A program made the position numbers and the translations under genes. Under the pieces are notes generated by a model, which saw only the letters and a list, made by a program, of their open reading frames with translations, was not told the origin of the DNA and made no database searches. From Xenorhabdus koppenhoeferi (GTDB lineage Bacteria > Pseudomonadota > Gammaproteobacteria > Enterobacterales > Enterobacteriaceae), in the NCBI RefSeq assembly GCF_900116635.1, contig NZ_FPBJ01000022.1, positions 1 through 58,756 of the forward strand: a stretch of 58,756 nt of DNA, given 5' to 3'. Each line of letters opens with the position of its first letter. Position 1 is the stretch's first letter. Of the stretch, positions 8,365 to 18,560 are shown one piece after another.

Positions 8365-9639
8365 TTGGAGCACGTCTCAACAGGCACACTAATTATCATT
8401 CTTGTTGTCATGGTTATCGTTTCGGCTTACTTCTCTGCTTCAGAAACTAGCATGATGACCATCAATCGCTATCGCTTACGTCATTTAGCTAAACAAGGAA
8501 GCACTCCTGCACGAAGAGTAGAATCTTTGCTCCGTCATCCAGATCGGCTTATCAGTCTTATCCTTATTGGCAATAATCTCATCAATATTTTGGCCTCTTC
8601 TCTCGCTACTATTGTCGGTATGCGCCTTTATGGGGATGCAGGTGTTGCTATTGCAACAGGTATACTCACTTTCGTGATTCTCATTTTCTCTGAGGTGATG
8701 CCAAAAACTATTGCAGCACTTTATCCAGAAAGAGTGGCATTTCCCAGTAGTTTTCTGCTACGTCCACTAGAAAAAATCATGTTGCCTCTTGTATGGACAT
8801 TTAACAGAATCAGTCTACTGCTGATGAGGTGCCTGGGCATCAAAACGTCAAATATTCGCAATGATGCTGTCAGTAAAGATGAATTACGCACAATAGTAAA
8901 CGAATCAAATACCAATCTATCACGCCGTAATCAGGATATGTTGATCTCAATATTGGATCTTGAGAAAGTGACTATTGGCGACATTATGGTACCTCGTAAT
9001 GAAATTGTCGGCATTGATATCAACTCTGATTGGAAATCCGTTATTCGGCAGTTAACGCATTCTCCACATGGACGAATTGTACTTTACCGTGACTCTCTGG
9101 ACGATGCGATTGGTATGCTGCGAGTTCGAGAAGCCTATCGAATGATGACGGAGAAAAAAGAGTTCACGAAAAAAAATTTGATCAAAGCAGCAGATAAAAT
9201 CTACTTTATTCCTGTCAGCACCCTGTTAAATATTCAACTAGTTAACTTCCAGCGCAACAAGCAAAAAGTTGGCTTGATTGTCGACGAATATGGCGATATT
9301 CAAGGGCTAGTGACTGTCGAAGATATTCTGGAAGAAATTGTCGGTGACTTTACTACATCCACGTCTCCCACTCTGGCAGAAGAAGCGCTTCCTCAAAGTG
9401 ACGGAACCGTTCTGGTTGATGGCACAGCCAATATCCGCGAATTAAATAAAGCATTTGGCTGGTCGCTTCCTGAGGATGGTCCAAGAACAATGAATGGAAT
9501 GATTCTGGAAGAATTAGGTGAGATTCCTGAATTGCACGTTCAGGTGCAGATTAATGAATATAACTTTGAGATTCTTGCGGTACATGACAATGTTATCAAG
9601 CAGGTTCGTGTCACACCGATAAATAAAAACACAAAATAA
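8365..9639 (+). CDS. yfjD: CNNM/CorC-family transport protein (YfjD, CorB-like)
   Basis: A 424-residue membrane protein with an N-terminal DUF21 (CNNM) domain of several helices (about 1-190), a CBS pair (about 200-330) and a C-terminal CorC/HlyC domain (about 340-424). The family is linked to magnesium and cobalt export or resistance. It starts with TTG at 8365, preceded by AGGAAGGA, and aligns with E. coli YfjD from the first residue (MEHVSTGTLIIIL). It is 55 bases after ypjD, so the two probably form one transcript. Confidence 0.94.
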   Translation: MEHVSTGTLIIILVVMVIVSAYFSASETSMMTINRYRLRHLAKQGSTPARRVESLLRHPDRLISLILIGNNLINILASSLATIVGMRLYGDAGVAIATGILTFVILIFSEVMPKTIAALYPERVAFPSSFLLRPLEKIMLPLVWTFNRISLLLMRCLGIKTSNIRNDAVSKDELRTIVNESNTNLSRRNQDMLISILDLEKVTIGDIMVPRNEIVGIDINSDWKSVIRQLTHSPHGRIVLYRDSLDDAIGMLRVREAYRMMTEKKEFTKKNLIKAADKIYFIPVSTLLNIQLVNFQRNKQKVGLIVDEYGDIQGLVTVEDILEEIVGDFTTSTSPTLAEEALPQSDGTVLVDGTANIRELNKAFGWSLPEDGPRTMNGMILEELGEIPELHVQVQINEYNFEILAVHDNVIKQVRVTPINKNTK

Positions 9640-9649
9640 AGTGAATAAC

Positions 9650-9677
9650 AGAGGGCCAGCAAAACCAGCCCTCTGGA
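9650..9677. terminator. Hairpin between convergent yfjD and luxS
   Basis: AGAGGGC pairs with GCCCTCT, with a CA-rich loop. No strong T-run is present on either side. Placed between two convergent genes it probably serves both. Confidence 0.5.
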
Positions 9678-9727
9678 AAATATAGGCTAGTGGACAATAT
9701 AAGCTAGGTTTTCCCCTTACAAATAGC

Positions 9728-10243
9728 CTATACCTGTAACTCCACGAGCTTTTCTTCAGGTAATGCTAATTCATCGTTATGATTGACACGAACATCAGTA
9801 TCAAGAATATTCTGAGCAATATCTTGAGCTTCTTTCAATGAGTGCATTTCATAAGTACCGCACTGATAAATGTTCAATTCAGGTATCTTGCTCTGATCTT
9901 GAACTTTCAGTACATCAGCCATTGCAGCTTTCCAAGCTTCAGCGACTCTCAGTTCATCTGGAGCACCTATCAAACTCATATAAAAACCAGTACGGCATCC
10001 CATTGGAGAAATATCGATAATATCAACACCATCACTATTCAAATGATTGCGCATAAAACCCGCAAACAAGTGCTCAAGTGTGTGAATACCTTTTTCTGGC
10101 ATCACTGCTTCATTGGGAACACAAAAACGTAAATCAAATACCGTGATGATATCACCATTGGGTGTTTGCATTGTCTTGGCAACCCTAACAGCAGGTGCAG
10201 ACATGCGAGTATGGTCAACTGTAAAACTATCCAATAAAGGCAT
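9728..10243 (-). CDS. luxS: S-ribosylhomocysteine lyase LuxS
   Basis: LuxS splits S-ribosylhomocysteine into homocysteine and the autoinducer-2 precursor DPD. The metal ligands are visible in HTLEH (His54, His58) and YQCGT (Cys128), and the catalytic MGCRTGF Cys83 is intact. It is 171 residues, as in E. coli. AGGAGG precedes the ATG. It is transcribed in the same direction as gshA, and micA is encoded on the opposite strand in the gap. Confidence 0.98.
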   Translation of the reverse strand: MPLLDSFTVDHTRMSAPAVRVAKTMQTPNGDIITVFDLRFCVPNEAVMPEKGIHTLEHLFAGFMRNHLNSDGVDIIDISPMGCRTGFYMSLIGAPDELRVAEAWKAAMADVLKVQDQSKIPELNIYQCGTYEMHSLKEAQDIAQNILDTDVRVNHNDELALPEEKLVELQV

Positions 10244-10295
10244 TACTCTACCTCCTAAGGCATCAGATTTTTTACGAAAGTTTTTCCAGATAAAT

Positions 10296-10323
10296 GAAAC
10301 CTTTTCATTTGCGGCTGGTCATA
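10296..10323 (+). promoter_or_regulatory. Sigma-E-type promoter of micA
   Basis: GAAACCT (10296-10302; consensus GGAACTT) and TCATA (10319-10323) are 16 bases apart and place the start near 10330, the position expected from E. coli MicA. Confidence 0.6.
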
Positions 10324-10329
10324 ATATAT

Positions 10330-10407
10330 GAAGACGCGCAAATTGTTATCATTCCTATTCTCTAAGATACTTTATTCGGCCACCAGTGGTGGCCATTTTC
10401 TTTTTTT
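10330..10407 (+). ncRNA. micA: MicA small RNA
   Basis: Lies between luxS and gshA on the strand opposite to both, exactly as in E. coli. The 5' end GAAGACGCGCA then TTGTTATCATTCC matches the conserved target-pairing region of MicA, and the 3' end is the terminator hairpin GGCCACC/GGTGGCC followed by a T-rich tail. MicA is an Hfq-dependent, sigma-E-induced repressor of ompA and other envelope mRNAs. Its T-run abuts the gshA stop at 10406. Confidence 0.88.
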
Positions 10408-11965
10408 AATGCCCAGCATGAAGTTTTAGATAGTCTTCGAAACTCATACTGTCTTGCTGTTCAATACTGTGTTGAAGCGATACAGAAGCATCACGCTGAA
10501 TGGAGAAACTTTCTTCATTCAAAATTGAATAAGGTTCTTCAATCAATACCTGATGGTACCCGTTTGCTAACTCCAATCCAAAACCTACGATTCCTTGAGC
10601 TTTCATTTTATCCAGTACACGGCCTGAAAATGTCAGTGATGGATCTTCGAGCATAGTCACCAGCTCTTTGCAGACTGATTGATACTGCGTTCCTGAGTAT
10701 GTATCCAGGACTTCAGCAACTCTTTCTAATGCCCTGAATAACTTCTGTCCCACAACTTTAAGGGGCTGTTGTTCAATATCGTAACCAATGCCAATACTCA
10801 GCCCTGGTTTACGCCCTTCCAAAATAACCTTACTCCAGTTTTGACGGCAGCAATCAAGCTCCTTATTTTCCATTTCAGGGGCATCAGCTAAAGCACACCA
10901 TATCAAGAACAAGTCAAGAAAACGAATCTGAGTTTCATTCACACCAATTGCACTGAAAGGATTGATATCCAGAGAACGAACTTCAATGTACTCTATACCA
11001 CCTCTCAGCAAGGCATCTGAAGGCGACTCGCCCTCCTTAGTAACACGTTTGGGCCGTATAGGTGCGTACAATTCATTTTCAATCTGGAGGACATTAGTAT
11101 TGAGCTGTAAATAGTTTCCCTTTTTTTTGATACCAATTGCCGCAAATTCTGCTGACGGTTTATGAATCGCTTTCTTCAGGCCTTCGACATATGTATGGAG
11201 ATGATTAAAGGTAATATTCAGATCACTTTGTGATTTGTTAGTATACCCTAAGTCACTCATCCTTAATGAAGTCGCGTAAGGTAGATAACAAGTTCCTTGT
11301 TCCGTTTCTTCAAAGGATAATGCGGTGTTTCGTCCGCGCAGGAAAGAGGGGCAGATCGCTGGTGAAGCGCCAAATAAATAAGGGATCACCCATCCAAAGC
11401 GGTAATAATTTCGGATCAAACGAAGATAACCATCCGAAATCTGTTCTTTTCCAGTTTCTACATCTTTAACACCTAACCGAGCCTGCCAAAAACTTATTGG
11501 CAGAGAAAAGTTATAATGTACACCAGAAATCGTCTGCATTAATGCGCCGTAACGATTCTTTAATCCCTCACGATACAAGGTCTTAAAACGGCCTATATTA
11601 GACGTACCATATTGTGCTAGAGTGATATTCTCTTCTCTATCAATAAAACATGGCATACTCAGAGGCCACATTTTTTCATTATCCAGATTCCGCGCAGTAT
11701 AACGATGCAAATCTTTAAGAAAATCAATGGTTCTATCTATATTATTATCAACAGGGGTAATAAACTCCAATAGAGATTCAGCAAAATCAGTTGTAATCCA
11801 TTTATGCGTTAAAGAAGCGCCAAGTGATTCTGGATGCTTCGTGTTAGCTAAATGACCATCTGGAGTAACACGCAATGTTTCACGTTCAATACCGCGACAA
11901 ATCCCGTCTAACACGGTAGGGTTTGCCTCTAACCATGACAATGCTTTTGATACATCCGGGATCAA
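10406..11965 (-). CDS. gshA: Glutamate-cysteine ligase
   Basis: First enzyme of glutathione synthesis, ATP-dependent ligation of glutamate to cysteine. The 519-residue protein aligns with E. coli GshA throughout ([13 protein letters not shown] at the start, [20 protein letters not shown] and the [17 protein letters not shown] block inside). The start codon is TTG at 11965, preceded by GGGAGG; the E. coli gene also starts with UUG, so weak initiation is conserved. Upstream lies the tRNA/csrA cluster. Confidence 0.97.
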   Translation of the reverse strand: MIPDVSKALSWLEANPTVLDGICRGIERETLRVTPDGHLANTKHPESLGASLTHKWITTDFAESLLEFITPVDNNIDRTIDFLKDLHRYTARNLDNEKMWPLSMPCFIDREENITLAQYGTSNIGRFKTLYREGLKNRYGALMQTISGVHYNFSLPISFWQARLGVKDVETGKEQISDGYLRLIRNYYRFGWVIPYLFGASPAICPSFLRGRNTALSFEETEQGTCYLPYATSLRMSDLGYTNKSQSDLNITFNHLHTYVEGLKKAIHKPSAEFAAIGIKKKGNYLQLNTNVLQIENELYAPIRPKRVTKEGESPSDALLRGGIEYIEVRSLDINPFSAIGVNETQIRFLDLFLIWCALADAPEMENKELDCCRQNWSKVILEGRKPGLSIGIGYDIEQQPLKVVGQKLFRALERVAEVLDTYSGTQYQSVCKELVTMLEDPSLTFSGRVLDKMKAQGIVGFGLELANGYHQVLIEEPYSILNEESFSIQRDASVSLQHSIEQQDSMSFEDYLKLHAGH

Positions 11966-12121
11966 TTTGACCTCCCGTGGAGTTTTAAAAGATTATTACT
12001 AAGAGTTTACTTTATATTAAACAAATCAAATTGTCGCTGATTACATATAGGTAGCGCCGTACCACCGATTAAATTTCAAACAAGAGAAATAATGAGAAAA
12101 TATTATAGTTGGAAAGAGAGT

Positions 12122-12158
12122 AAAAATAAAAACCCCTGCCTTAATAGGGCAGGGGTTT
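12122..12158 (-). terminator. Terminator of tRNA operon
   Basis: AACCCCTGCC/GGCAGGGGTT stem with a seven-base loop, followed on the minus strand by TTTTTATTTTTA, directly after the last tRNA-Arg. Confidence 0.93.
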
Positions 12159-12162
12159 AAAA

Positions 12163-12239
12163 TGGTGCATCCGGGAGGATTCGAACCTCCGACCGCTCGG
12201 TTCGTAGCCGAGTACTCTATCCAGCTGAGCTACGGATGC
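12163..12239 (-). tRNA. tRNA-Arg (anticodon ACG)
   Basis: 77 bases including an encoded CCA. GCATCCG acceptor stem, GGTTCGAATCC T-arm and anticodon loop CTACGAA are all present. Same as E. coli argQ/V/Y/Z type. The copy at 12339-12415 is identical. Confidence 0.98.
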
Positions 12240-12338
12240 ATTATCAGTTTTCTATCTCTGTTCAGACACTATTTTTCAGACAATATTGTTGTCTTTCCTC
12301 AAAATCTAAATATCTTGATAAAATCACGATATTGAATA

Positions 12339-12415
12339 TGGTGCATCCGGGAGGATTCGAACCTCCGACCGCTCGGTTCGTAGCCGAGTACTCTATCCAG
12401 CTGAGCTACGGATGC
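12339..12415 (-). tRNA. tRNA-Arg (anticodon ACG), second copy
   Basis: Identical in sequence to the copy at 12163-12239, with encoded CCA. The spacers on either side differ, so only the tRNA itself is duplicated. Confidence 0.98.
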
Positions 12416-12430
12416 ATTGCTTATAAAGCA

Positions 12431-12523
12431 TGGCGGTGAGGGAGGGATTCGAACCCTCGATGCAGCTCTTAACCACATACTCCCTTAGCAGGGGAGCGCC
12501 TTCAGCCTCTCGGCCACCTCACC
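12431..12523 (-). tRNA. serV: tRNA-Ser (anticodon GCU)
   Basis: 93 bases with encoded CCA and the long variable arm of class II tRNAs. Anticodon loop CTGCTAA reads AGU/AGC codons. Position next to csrA and the Arg tRNAs matches E. coli serV. Confidence 0.97.
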
Positions 12524-12651
12524 ATATCTTTAAAAACATTCGCTTTAAAGAATTACAACTCGGAAGTTTTAACTTCTTAGCTTTTGAAGTTTTATTTTTT
12601 AATGTTACTCAAAAATTCTTCTCTAAGCTCTTCGTCGCTGCGATGGCGCAC

Positions 12652-12679
12652 ATATTACTTTTCCTGCCTGATAAGTCAA
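12652..12679 (-). promoter_or_regulatory. Promoter of the serV-arg tRNA operon
   Basis: On the minus strand TTGACT (12674-12679) and TAATAT (12652-12657) are 16 bases apart. A GC-rich discriminator (GTGCGCC) follows and A-tracts lie upstream, the usual make-up of a stringently controlled stable-RNA promoter. Confidence 0.75.
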
Positions 12680-12773
12680 ACAATTTTTCGCAACTTTTTT
12701 CCATTTGAACACTTAGCACGCAAAATGCTTGGATTAACATCTAACGGTCTGTTTTATCAACAGTGAAATCATC

Positions 12774-12899
12774 TATACCCATTGGATTTCAAGATGCAGC
12801 GCGACGGCAAGGAACGAATCCCCGGGAGCATAGATAACTATGTGACCGGGGTGAGTGAGCGCAGCCAACAAAGCTGCATCTTGAAAGACGACAGGTATA
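12774..12899. repeat. ERIC element, copy 1
   Basis: A 126-bp imperfect palindrome bounded by TATACCC and GGTATA. The core (AATCCCCGGGAGCATA, then GTGACCGGGGTGAG) matches the classical enterobacterial repetitive intergenic consensus. It lies between the tRNA promoter and csrA. Confidence 0.92.
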
Positions 12900-13102
12900 A
12901 ACGCCGTTAAAATTTATGAAGATAATTATTCATCGCTATAGCCTCATGAACAATGTCTTTTCGACAGATAGAAAATAAAAAGACGTGAGAGAATAGAATT
13001 AGACTAACAAGAAGGATGTAACAGCTAGGTTCATAAGAAAGGAAGGGAAATAAAAGTAGAGTAGCGCCCAAGTCTTAAAAAAGCATGGACGCCATTCTTG
13101 AA
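12900..13102. other. Intergenic, downstream of csrA
   Basis: Together with the ERIC copy and the tRNA promoter this fills the gap of almost 580 bases between serV and csrA. No gene and no clear terminator for csrA was seen here. Confidence 0.45.
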
Positions 13103-13288
13103 TTAAAAAGTTGTAGGCTGAGATTTCTCTGCTTGGATCCGTTGATAAATTTCTTCACGGTGAACAGAAACTTCCTTGGGTGCATTTACACCAATGCGAA
13201 CTTGGTTGCCTTTAACTCCCAGTACTGTGACTGTTACCTCATCGCCTATCATGAGTGTTTCACCAACTCGACGAGTCAGAATAAGCAT
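13103..13288 (-). CDS. csrA: Carbon storage regulator CsrA
   Basis: A 61-residue RNA-binding dimer, same length as E. coli. The N-terminus [10 protein letters not shown] and the binding patch around VHREEIY are conserved. It represses or activates translation by binding GGA motifs in mRNA leaders and is itself controlled by CsrB-type RNAs, none of which is in this window. AAGGAG lies upstream of the ATG. Order alaS-csrA-serV-arg tRNAs is as in E. coli. Confidence 0.98.
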   Translation of the reverse strand: MLILTRRVGETLMIGDEVTVTVLGVKGNQVRIGVNAPKEVSVHREEIYQRIQAEKSQPTTF

Positions 13289-13534
13289 TCTTTGCTCCTT
13301 GAAAATTTAAAAGAGTCGGGTCTCTAGGTTTCCCCGCTATTATCCATCAAACACCGTGAAAACGTAAAGCAATGATATCTATTTAAAGTATAAGCAGTTT
13401 TGAACACATTTCCTATATCTATAGGATAGCTAAAATATAAGTATGTGCCCAACATTTCAACAATTTCACAACAAAAAACATCCGGCATCATAAAAAATTC
13501 TTTCACAATGCCGCTGCTGTCACGGCAATACCAA

Positions 13535-16162
13535 CTATAACCGCAGTGCTACCCACTCTTCTACACTAGCTAGTGCTGAAGGAAGAGCGACTACATCCAT
13601 TCCACCAGCCTGTGCCAGATCAGGACGCCCTCCTCCTTTACCCCCGACTTGTTGAGCAACAAAAGAGATTAAATCACCTGCTTTTATTCTAGCAGTCAAA
13701 TCCTTTGTTATACCAACAATTAGGCTGACTTTATCACCAGTCACTGTAGAAAGCACAATAATTGCTGATCCTAATTGGTTTTTCAGATCATCAACCATCG
13801 TGCGGAGCATTTTCGGCTCAACATCACCTAACTGCGTTACCAACAAACGAACACCTTGAATTTCTTTAGCCTGATTTACTAGAGAAGAACTTTCCTGAGC
13901 TGCCTGCTGAGATTTCAATTGTTGCAACTCTTTTTCCAACTGTTTCGTTCTGTCTAGTGTCGTTTTCACTTTATCATTCAGGCTACTAATATCACTTTTC
14001 ACTAAATGAGCAATATCTTGCAGTAAATCAGTTTGCTGATAGATTGCATTCAACGCGGTTTGCCCTGTAGTAGCTTCAATGCGGCGAATTCCTGCAGCTG
14101 TACCTGACTCACTGGATATACGGAATAACCCAATATCACCAGTACGACTCGCATGAGTACCACCACATAGCTCGGTAGAAAAACTGCCCATGCTCAGTAC
14201 TCGTACTTTCTCATCATACTTCTCACCAAACAGTGCCATGGCACCTTTAAACTTTGCTTCTTCCAGTTCCATTAGTTCTGTAACAATTGGTGAGTTTTTG
14301 CGAATTTCTTCATTCACCAACTTTTCTACCTGACGGATCTGTTCTGGGTGCATTGCTTCAAAATGAGAGAAGTCAAAACGCAAGTACTTATCATTAACCA
14401 AAGAGCCTTTCTGGGCAACATGCTCTCCCAAAATTTGACGTAATGCTGAATGCAATAAATGAGTCGCAGAGTGGTTCAAGCGGATCGCACCTCTACGTAC
14501 CACATCAATTTCAGCATTAACAGTATGATGAACGCTCAAAGTGCCACTTATCAATTTACCAACATGACCAATTGCCTGAGCATATTTCTGTGTATCGAGT
14601 ACTTCAAATACACCATTGCCATTCAATAAATTACCCGTATCACCAACCTGTCCACCAGATTCAGCATAGAAAACCGTTTTATCAAGTATAACGATCGCTT
14701 CTTCACCTGCATAAATTTGTTCAACAGATTCACCATTACGGAAGATGGCGATAACAGCAGCCCGCTGAGAATTATGTTCATAACCACAAAAATCACTTTG
14801 TCCATCGACTTTGATTAATTCATTGTAATCTGTATCAAAACCGCTGGATTCACGAGCACGGCGGCGCTGGTTTTCCATAGACAAATCAAAACCAACCTCA
14901 TCCACTTTGATGTTACGCTCACGGCAAACATCCGCAGTAAGGTCAACAGGGAAGCCATAAGTGTCATACAAACGGAAAGCGGCTTCACCGTCGAGAATAT
15001 CACCAGATAATTTAGACAACTCGTCATCCAGAAGCTGCAAACCTCGTTCCAAAGTACGGGCGAATTGTTCTTCTTCTGTTTTCAATACCTGCTCAACCAA
15101 AGCCTGCTGTTGTTTTAGGTCCTCACCAGCTGCGCCCATGATTTTGATCAATGGTGCAACGAGTTTATAGAAGAAAGCTTCTTTTGCTCCCAGCATGTTA
15201 CCATGGCGAACTGCACGGCGAATGATGCGGCGAAGTACATATCCACGGTTTTCATTGGATGGAATGACACCATCACAGATTAAGAATGCACATGCACGGA
15301 TATGGTCTGCAACAACATGCAGAGATTTATTAGTAAAATCTGTCGATTCTGTTACTTCTGCAACCGAAGCAATTAAATGTTGAAATAGGTCAATCTCGTA
15401 GTTGGAGTTGACGTGTTGCAAAACTGCTGCAATACGCTCCAATCCCATTCCGGTATCAACTGAAGGTTTTGGCAGCGGTTCCATCGTGCCATCAGCATGA
15501 CGGTTGAATTGCATGAAAACGATGTTCCAAATTTCAATATATCTGTCACCGTCTTCTTCTGGACTTCCTGGAGGGCCACCCCAAATATGCTCACCGTGAT
15601 CATAAAAAATTTCGGTGCAAGGGCCACAAGGACCAGTATCACCCATTTGCCAGAAGTTATCTGACGCATAAGGGGCACCTTTATTATCGCCAATGCGAAT
15701 AATTCTTTCTGCTGGAACACCGACTTCTTTATGCCAAATATCATAGGCTTCATCGTCTGTTTCATAGACAGTAACCCACAGTTTTTCTTTTGGCAGATTA
15801 AACCATTTTTCGCTGGTCAACAGTTCCCATGCGTATTTAATTGCATCTTGTTTAAAATAGTCGCCGAAACTGAAGTTACCCAACATTTCGAAGAAAGTGT
15901 GATGACGGGCTGTATAACCCACATTTTCTAAATCGTTATGCTTACCACCAGCACGAACACAGCGCTGAGACGTTGTTGCTCTAGAATAAGGCCTTTTATC
16001 CAATCCTAGAAATACATCTTTGAACTGGTTCATCCCTGCATTGGTGAACAACAATGTTGGATCATTGTTTGGTACCAGCGAACTACTCGGTACTATTTGG
16101 TGGCCTTTAGTATGAAAAAAGTCAAGAAACGCTTGACGGATCTCAGCGGTGCTTTTGCTCAT
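13535..16162 (-). CDS. alaS: Alanyl-tRNA synthetase
   Basis: 875 residues from the ATG at 16162 ([12 protein letters not shown]), one fewer than E. coli. An upstream in-frame GTG/ATG extension of 22 residues has no homology. Catalytic domain with [11 protein letters not shown] and the class II motifs, editing domain with the zinc-type HSATHLLH and [10 protein letters not shown] motifs (C666/H670 region in E. coli), and the C-Ala domain with [16 protein letters not shown]. It charges tRNA-Ala and clears Ser-tRNA-Ala. Unlike E. coli, recX is not between it and recA. Confidence 0.98.
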   Translation of the reverse strand: MSKSTAEIRQAFLDFFHTKGHQIVPSSSLVPNNDPTLLFTNAGMNQFKDVFLGLDKRPYSRATTSQRCVRAGGKHNDLENVGYTARHHTFFEMLGNFSFGDYFKQDAIKYAWELLTSEKWFNLPKEKLWVTVYETDDEAYDIWHKEVGVPAERIIRIGDNKGAPYASDNFWQMGDTGPCGPCTEIFYDHGEHIWGGPPGSPEEDGDRYIEIWNIVFMQFNRHADGTMEPLPKPSVDTGMGLERIAAVLQHVNSNYEIDLFQHLIASVAEVTESTDFTNKSLHVVADHIRACAFLICDGVIPSNENRGYVLRRIIRRAVRHGNMLGAKEAFFYKLVAPLIKIMGAAGEDLKQQQALVEQVLKTEEEQFARTLERGLQLLDDELSKLSGDILDGEAAFRLYDTYGFPVDLTADVCRERNIKVDEVGFDLSMENQRRRARESSGFDTDYNELIKVDGQSDFCGYEHNSQRAAVIAIFRNGESVEQIYAGEEAIVILDKTVFYAESGGQVGDTGNLLNGNGVFEVLDTQKYAQAIGHVGKLISGTLSVHHTVNAEIDVVRRGAIRLNHSATHLLHSALRQILGEHVAQKGSLVNDKYLRFDFSHFEAMHPEQIRQVEKLVNEEIRKNSPIVTELMELEEAKFKGAMALFGEKYDEKVRVLSMGSFSTELCGGTHASRTGDIGLFRISSESGTAAGIRRIEATTGQTALNAIYQQTDLLQDIAHLVKSDISSLNDKVKTTLDRTKQLEKELQQLKSQQAAQESSSLVNQAKEIQGVRLLVTQLGDVEPKMLRTMVDDLKNQLGSAIIVLSTVTGDKVSLIVGITKDLTARIKAGDLISFVAQQVGGKGGGRPDLAQAGGMDVVALPSALASVEEWVALRL

Positions 16163-16408
16163 AATTGTCCCGAAATCAAGCTGAAAAACAGATGTGTGAA
16201 TGATTGAGATGGTATATCGCATTACCATTTCAACTCACGAATAAATTAAAATAGGGTTAAGATAGAGTGTCTCCCGTAAGAAGTAAAATCCCATATAAAT
16301 CCATTCGCTTTTCAGCATTGTAATTCGTCTGGGCATTTTCTGAAAGTCTGTTCGTTAAGCCAGTTTCGATACGTCTATTTCAAGAATGTTTATTTCCTCA
16401 TTAAAAAC
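16163..16408. other. recA-alaS gap without recX
   Basis: In E. coli recX fills this place. Here only about 250 bases separate the recA terminator from the alaS start. All three minus-strand frames were read and no RecX-like stretch was found. Confidence 0.6.
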
Positions 16409-16438
16409 AAAAACCACACCCTATATAGATGTGGTTTA
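16404..16438 (-). terminator. recA terminator
   Basis: AAACCACA/TGTGGTTT stem with an 11-base loop, followed by a T-rich run on the minus strand. Confidence 0.88.
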
Positions 16439-16465
16439 AAAAACAAAATTATGATTGAAAAGAAA

Positions 16466-17542
16466 TTAGAATTCTTCGTTTTTCACTTCCTCAGCATTAT
16501 CTTCGTAATCTGTCACATAGCCTGAAGCTGCACTGCTGAAGTCCCCTGTATTATGCAACAACAGATCGCGAAGTTTTTTGTTCAATTCGGCCGCAGCTTC
16601 CGGATGCTCTTTCAGATAAATAGTGGCATTGGCTTTACCTTGCCCAATTTTGTCACCGTTATAGCTATACCATGCACCCGCTTTTTCCACCATCTTGTGT
16701 TTAACGCCGAGGTCTATCAACTCGCCGAGAGTATTGATACCTTCGCCATAAAGAATTTGGAATTCAGCCTGTTTAAATGGTGCTGCAACTTTGTTTTTGA
16801 CCACTTTCACACGGGTTTCGCTACCAATAACCTCATCGCCATTTTTCACGGAGCCAGTACGACGAATATCCAAGCGAACAGATGCGTAGAATTTCAGTGC
16901 ATTACCACCAGTCGTAGTTTCAGGGTTACCAAACATCACACCAATTTTCATGCGGATCTGGTTGATAAAAATCAACAGGGTATTCGAGTTTTTCAAATTA
17001 CCCGCCAGTTTACGCATAGCCTGACTCATCATACGTGCTGCCAGCCCCATATGAGAATCACCGATTTCACCTTCAATTTCTGCTTTTGGTGTCAATGCCG
17101 CAACAGAGTCAACAATGATGACATCAACCGCACCAGAACGTGATAAAGCATCACAGATTTCCAATGCCTGCTCACCTGTATCAGGCTGAGAACACAACAG
17201 ATTATCAATATCTACACCCAGCTTTTTGGCATAAACTGGATCAAGGGCATGTTCGGCATCAATAAAAGCACACGTCCGGCCTTCACGCTGAGCAGCTGCA
17301 ATAACTTGCAATGTCAGTGTCGTCTTCCCGGAAGACTCAGGCCCGTATATCTCAACGATACGCCCCATTGGAAGGCCACCTGCGCCTAACGCAATATCCA
17401 GTGACAGAGAGCCGGTAGAAATGGTTTCAACATCCATTGAACGATTTTCACCCAAACGCATAATGGAACCTTTACCAAATTGTTTCTCAATCTGACCCAA
17501 TGCTGCTGCTAGTGCTTTTTGTTTGTTTTCATCGTTAGCCAT
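16466..17542 (-). CDS. recA: RecA recombinase
   Basis: 358 residues from the ATG at 17542 ([16 protein letters not shown]), preceded by AAGGAG. The open frame extends 34 codons upstream through the promoter, which is not coding. Walker A is GPESSGKT at residues 67-74; the L1/L2 DNA-binding loops and acidic C-terminus ([14 protein letters not shown]) are present. RecA forms nucleoprotein filaments for strand exchange and stimulates LexA self-cleavage. The SOS box lies directly in its promoter. Confidence 0.99.
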   Translation of the reverse strand: MANDENKQKALAAALGQIEKQFGKGSIMRLGENRSMDVETISTGSLSLDIALGAGGLPMGRIVEIYGPESSGKTTLTLQVIAAAQREGRTCAFIDAEHALDPVYAKKLGVDIDNLLCSQPDTGEQALEICDALSRSGAVDVIIVDSVAALTPKAEIEGEIGDSHMGLAARMMSQAMRKLAGNLKNSNTLLIFINQIRMKIGVMFGNPETTTGGNALKFYASVRLDIRRTGSVKNGDEVIGSETRVKVVKNKVAAPFKQAEFQILYGEGINTLGELIDLGVKHKMVEKAGAWYSYNGDKIGQGKANATIYLKEHPEAAAELNKKLRDLLLHNTGDFSSAASGYVTDYEDNAEEVKNEEF

Positions 17543-17616
17543 GTTTACTCCTTCGCAAGCAATGAAGGTGCTGCCCCACTGCTGATAAACTGTTTCTGAT
17601 ACCAAAGTGCCGTATG

Positions 17617-17644
17617 AGTATACTGTATAATCATACAGCATCAA
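17617..17644 (-). promoter_or_regulatory. recA promoter with LexA (SOS) box
   Basis: On the minus strand TTGATG (17639-17644) and TATACT (17617-17622) flank a 16-base spacer that is exactly a perfect LexA site, CTGT-N8-ACAG at 17623-17638. The layout matches E. coli recA. Confidence 0.95.
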
Positions 17645-17645
17645 G

Positions 17646-18149
17646 CTAATTTTTTGTGATTTCTGCCAGCAATTTTTTTAAAGAAAAAATAACAGCCTGC
17701 AAACGCACGGCTTTGCGATCACCCGCAAAATGCTGACGATATGTCAAAACCTGTATATTCTCACTAACATAGAAGGCAACCCCAAACCAAACCGCGCCAG
17801 TCGGTTTTTCTTCACTGCCTCCGTCCGGTCCGGCAATGCCACTGACAGCAATAGCAAAATCCGCTTTGGCAACTTCTAACGCCCCTGTCGCCATCTCTTT
17901 TACAACTTGTTCACTTACTGCACCAAATTGTGCCAATGAGTCCAATGAAACCCCTAACATTTCATGCTTGGCATCATTACTGTATGTCACGAATCCACGA
18001 TTAAAATAGGCTGAACTTCCCGCAATATCTGTGATCACTTTGGCAATCCAGCCTCCTGTGCAGGATTCTGCACAAGTTATAGATAGTTTCTTCTGTTTTA
18101 ATTTATCACCCAGTTCAATACTAAGCTGATTCAGGATTTTTTCACCCAT
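17646..18149 (-). CDS. pncC: Nicotinamide-nucleotide amidase (CinA C-terminal family)
   Basis: 167 residues, close to E. coli PncC (165). PncC deamidates nicotinamide mononucleotide to nicotinate mononucleotide in the NAD salvage cycle. The [10 protein letters not shown] motif (residues 27-36) and [17 protein letters not shown] block are the family signatures. It is directly upstream of recA, as in E. coli, and its last codons nearly touch the recA -35 element. Confidence 0.95.
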   Translation of the reverse strand: MGEKILNQLSIELGDKLKQKKLSITCAESCTGGWIAKVITDIAGSSAYFNRGFVTYSNDAKHEMLGVSLDSLAQFGAVSEQVVKEMATGALEVAKADFAIAVSGIAGPDGGSEEKPTGAVWFGVAFYVSENIQVLTYRQHFAGDRKAVRLQAVIFSLKKLLAEITKN

Positions 18150-18164
18150 AACAAGCCTTCAACT

Positions 18165-18524
18165 CTATAAGAAATTAATTTTTCCGAAGCATATCCCAAA
18201 TCCATAACCCGCCTCACGATAGGACATCCTTTCTCTTTCTTTAACCAGAGTCCTCACTGCCATCGGATTAGTCGGTTCTAGAGGGACAACATCCGCATAA
18301 AGTTTGATGAATTTGAGAAAGTGACTGGCCGCAATATTAGAGTAGATAGCAAATACAGGCTTTACCGGAAGAAACAAGCCAATGGGAAGACCATCCAGAA
18401 ACGAAATATGATTGGGTGTAATAATAATACATTTAAGGTGTTTAAGCTGCTTATCAGCACCTTCTACCGTGACCCTAAAAAGTACACGAACAAGTAGCCG
18501 AATAAAATTTAAAAGCATATCCAT
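18165..18524 (-). pseudogene. aas: Truncated aas (acyltransferase / acyl-ACP synthetase)
   Basis: The first 95 or so residues match the N-terminus of E. coli Aas, which reacylates lysophosphatidylethanolamine: VRVLFRVTVEG, then TPNHISFLDGLPIGLFLPVKPVFA with the acyltransferase HX4D box, then VPLEPTNPMAVRTLVKE. After that the frame diverges and stops at about 119 residues, where E. coli Aas continues for about 600 more. The next motif (FPEGR) and the whole AMP-binding half are gone, so the product cannot be active. ATG at 18518 is the start homologous to E. coli. Confidence 0.85.
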
Positions 18525-18560
18525 ATCTCAAATATAATTAATTAAAATTACTTTAATATA

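Noticed and set aside
12774-12899. Possible CRISPR repeat or MITE with coding ability
   Set aside because: The three related copies in the window are single dispersed ERIC palindromes, not an array with spacers. No CRISPR array was seen anywhere in the window.
13324-13506. 60-codon minus-strand frame between csrA and alaS
   Set aside because: No homology, no ribosome binding site, AT-rich intergenic DNA.
16553-17143. 196-codon open frame on the plus strand
   Set aside because: It is antisense to recA, has no homology and no ribosome binding site; it reflects recA codon use.
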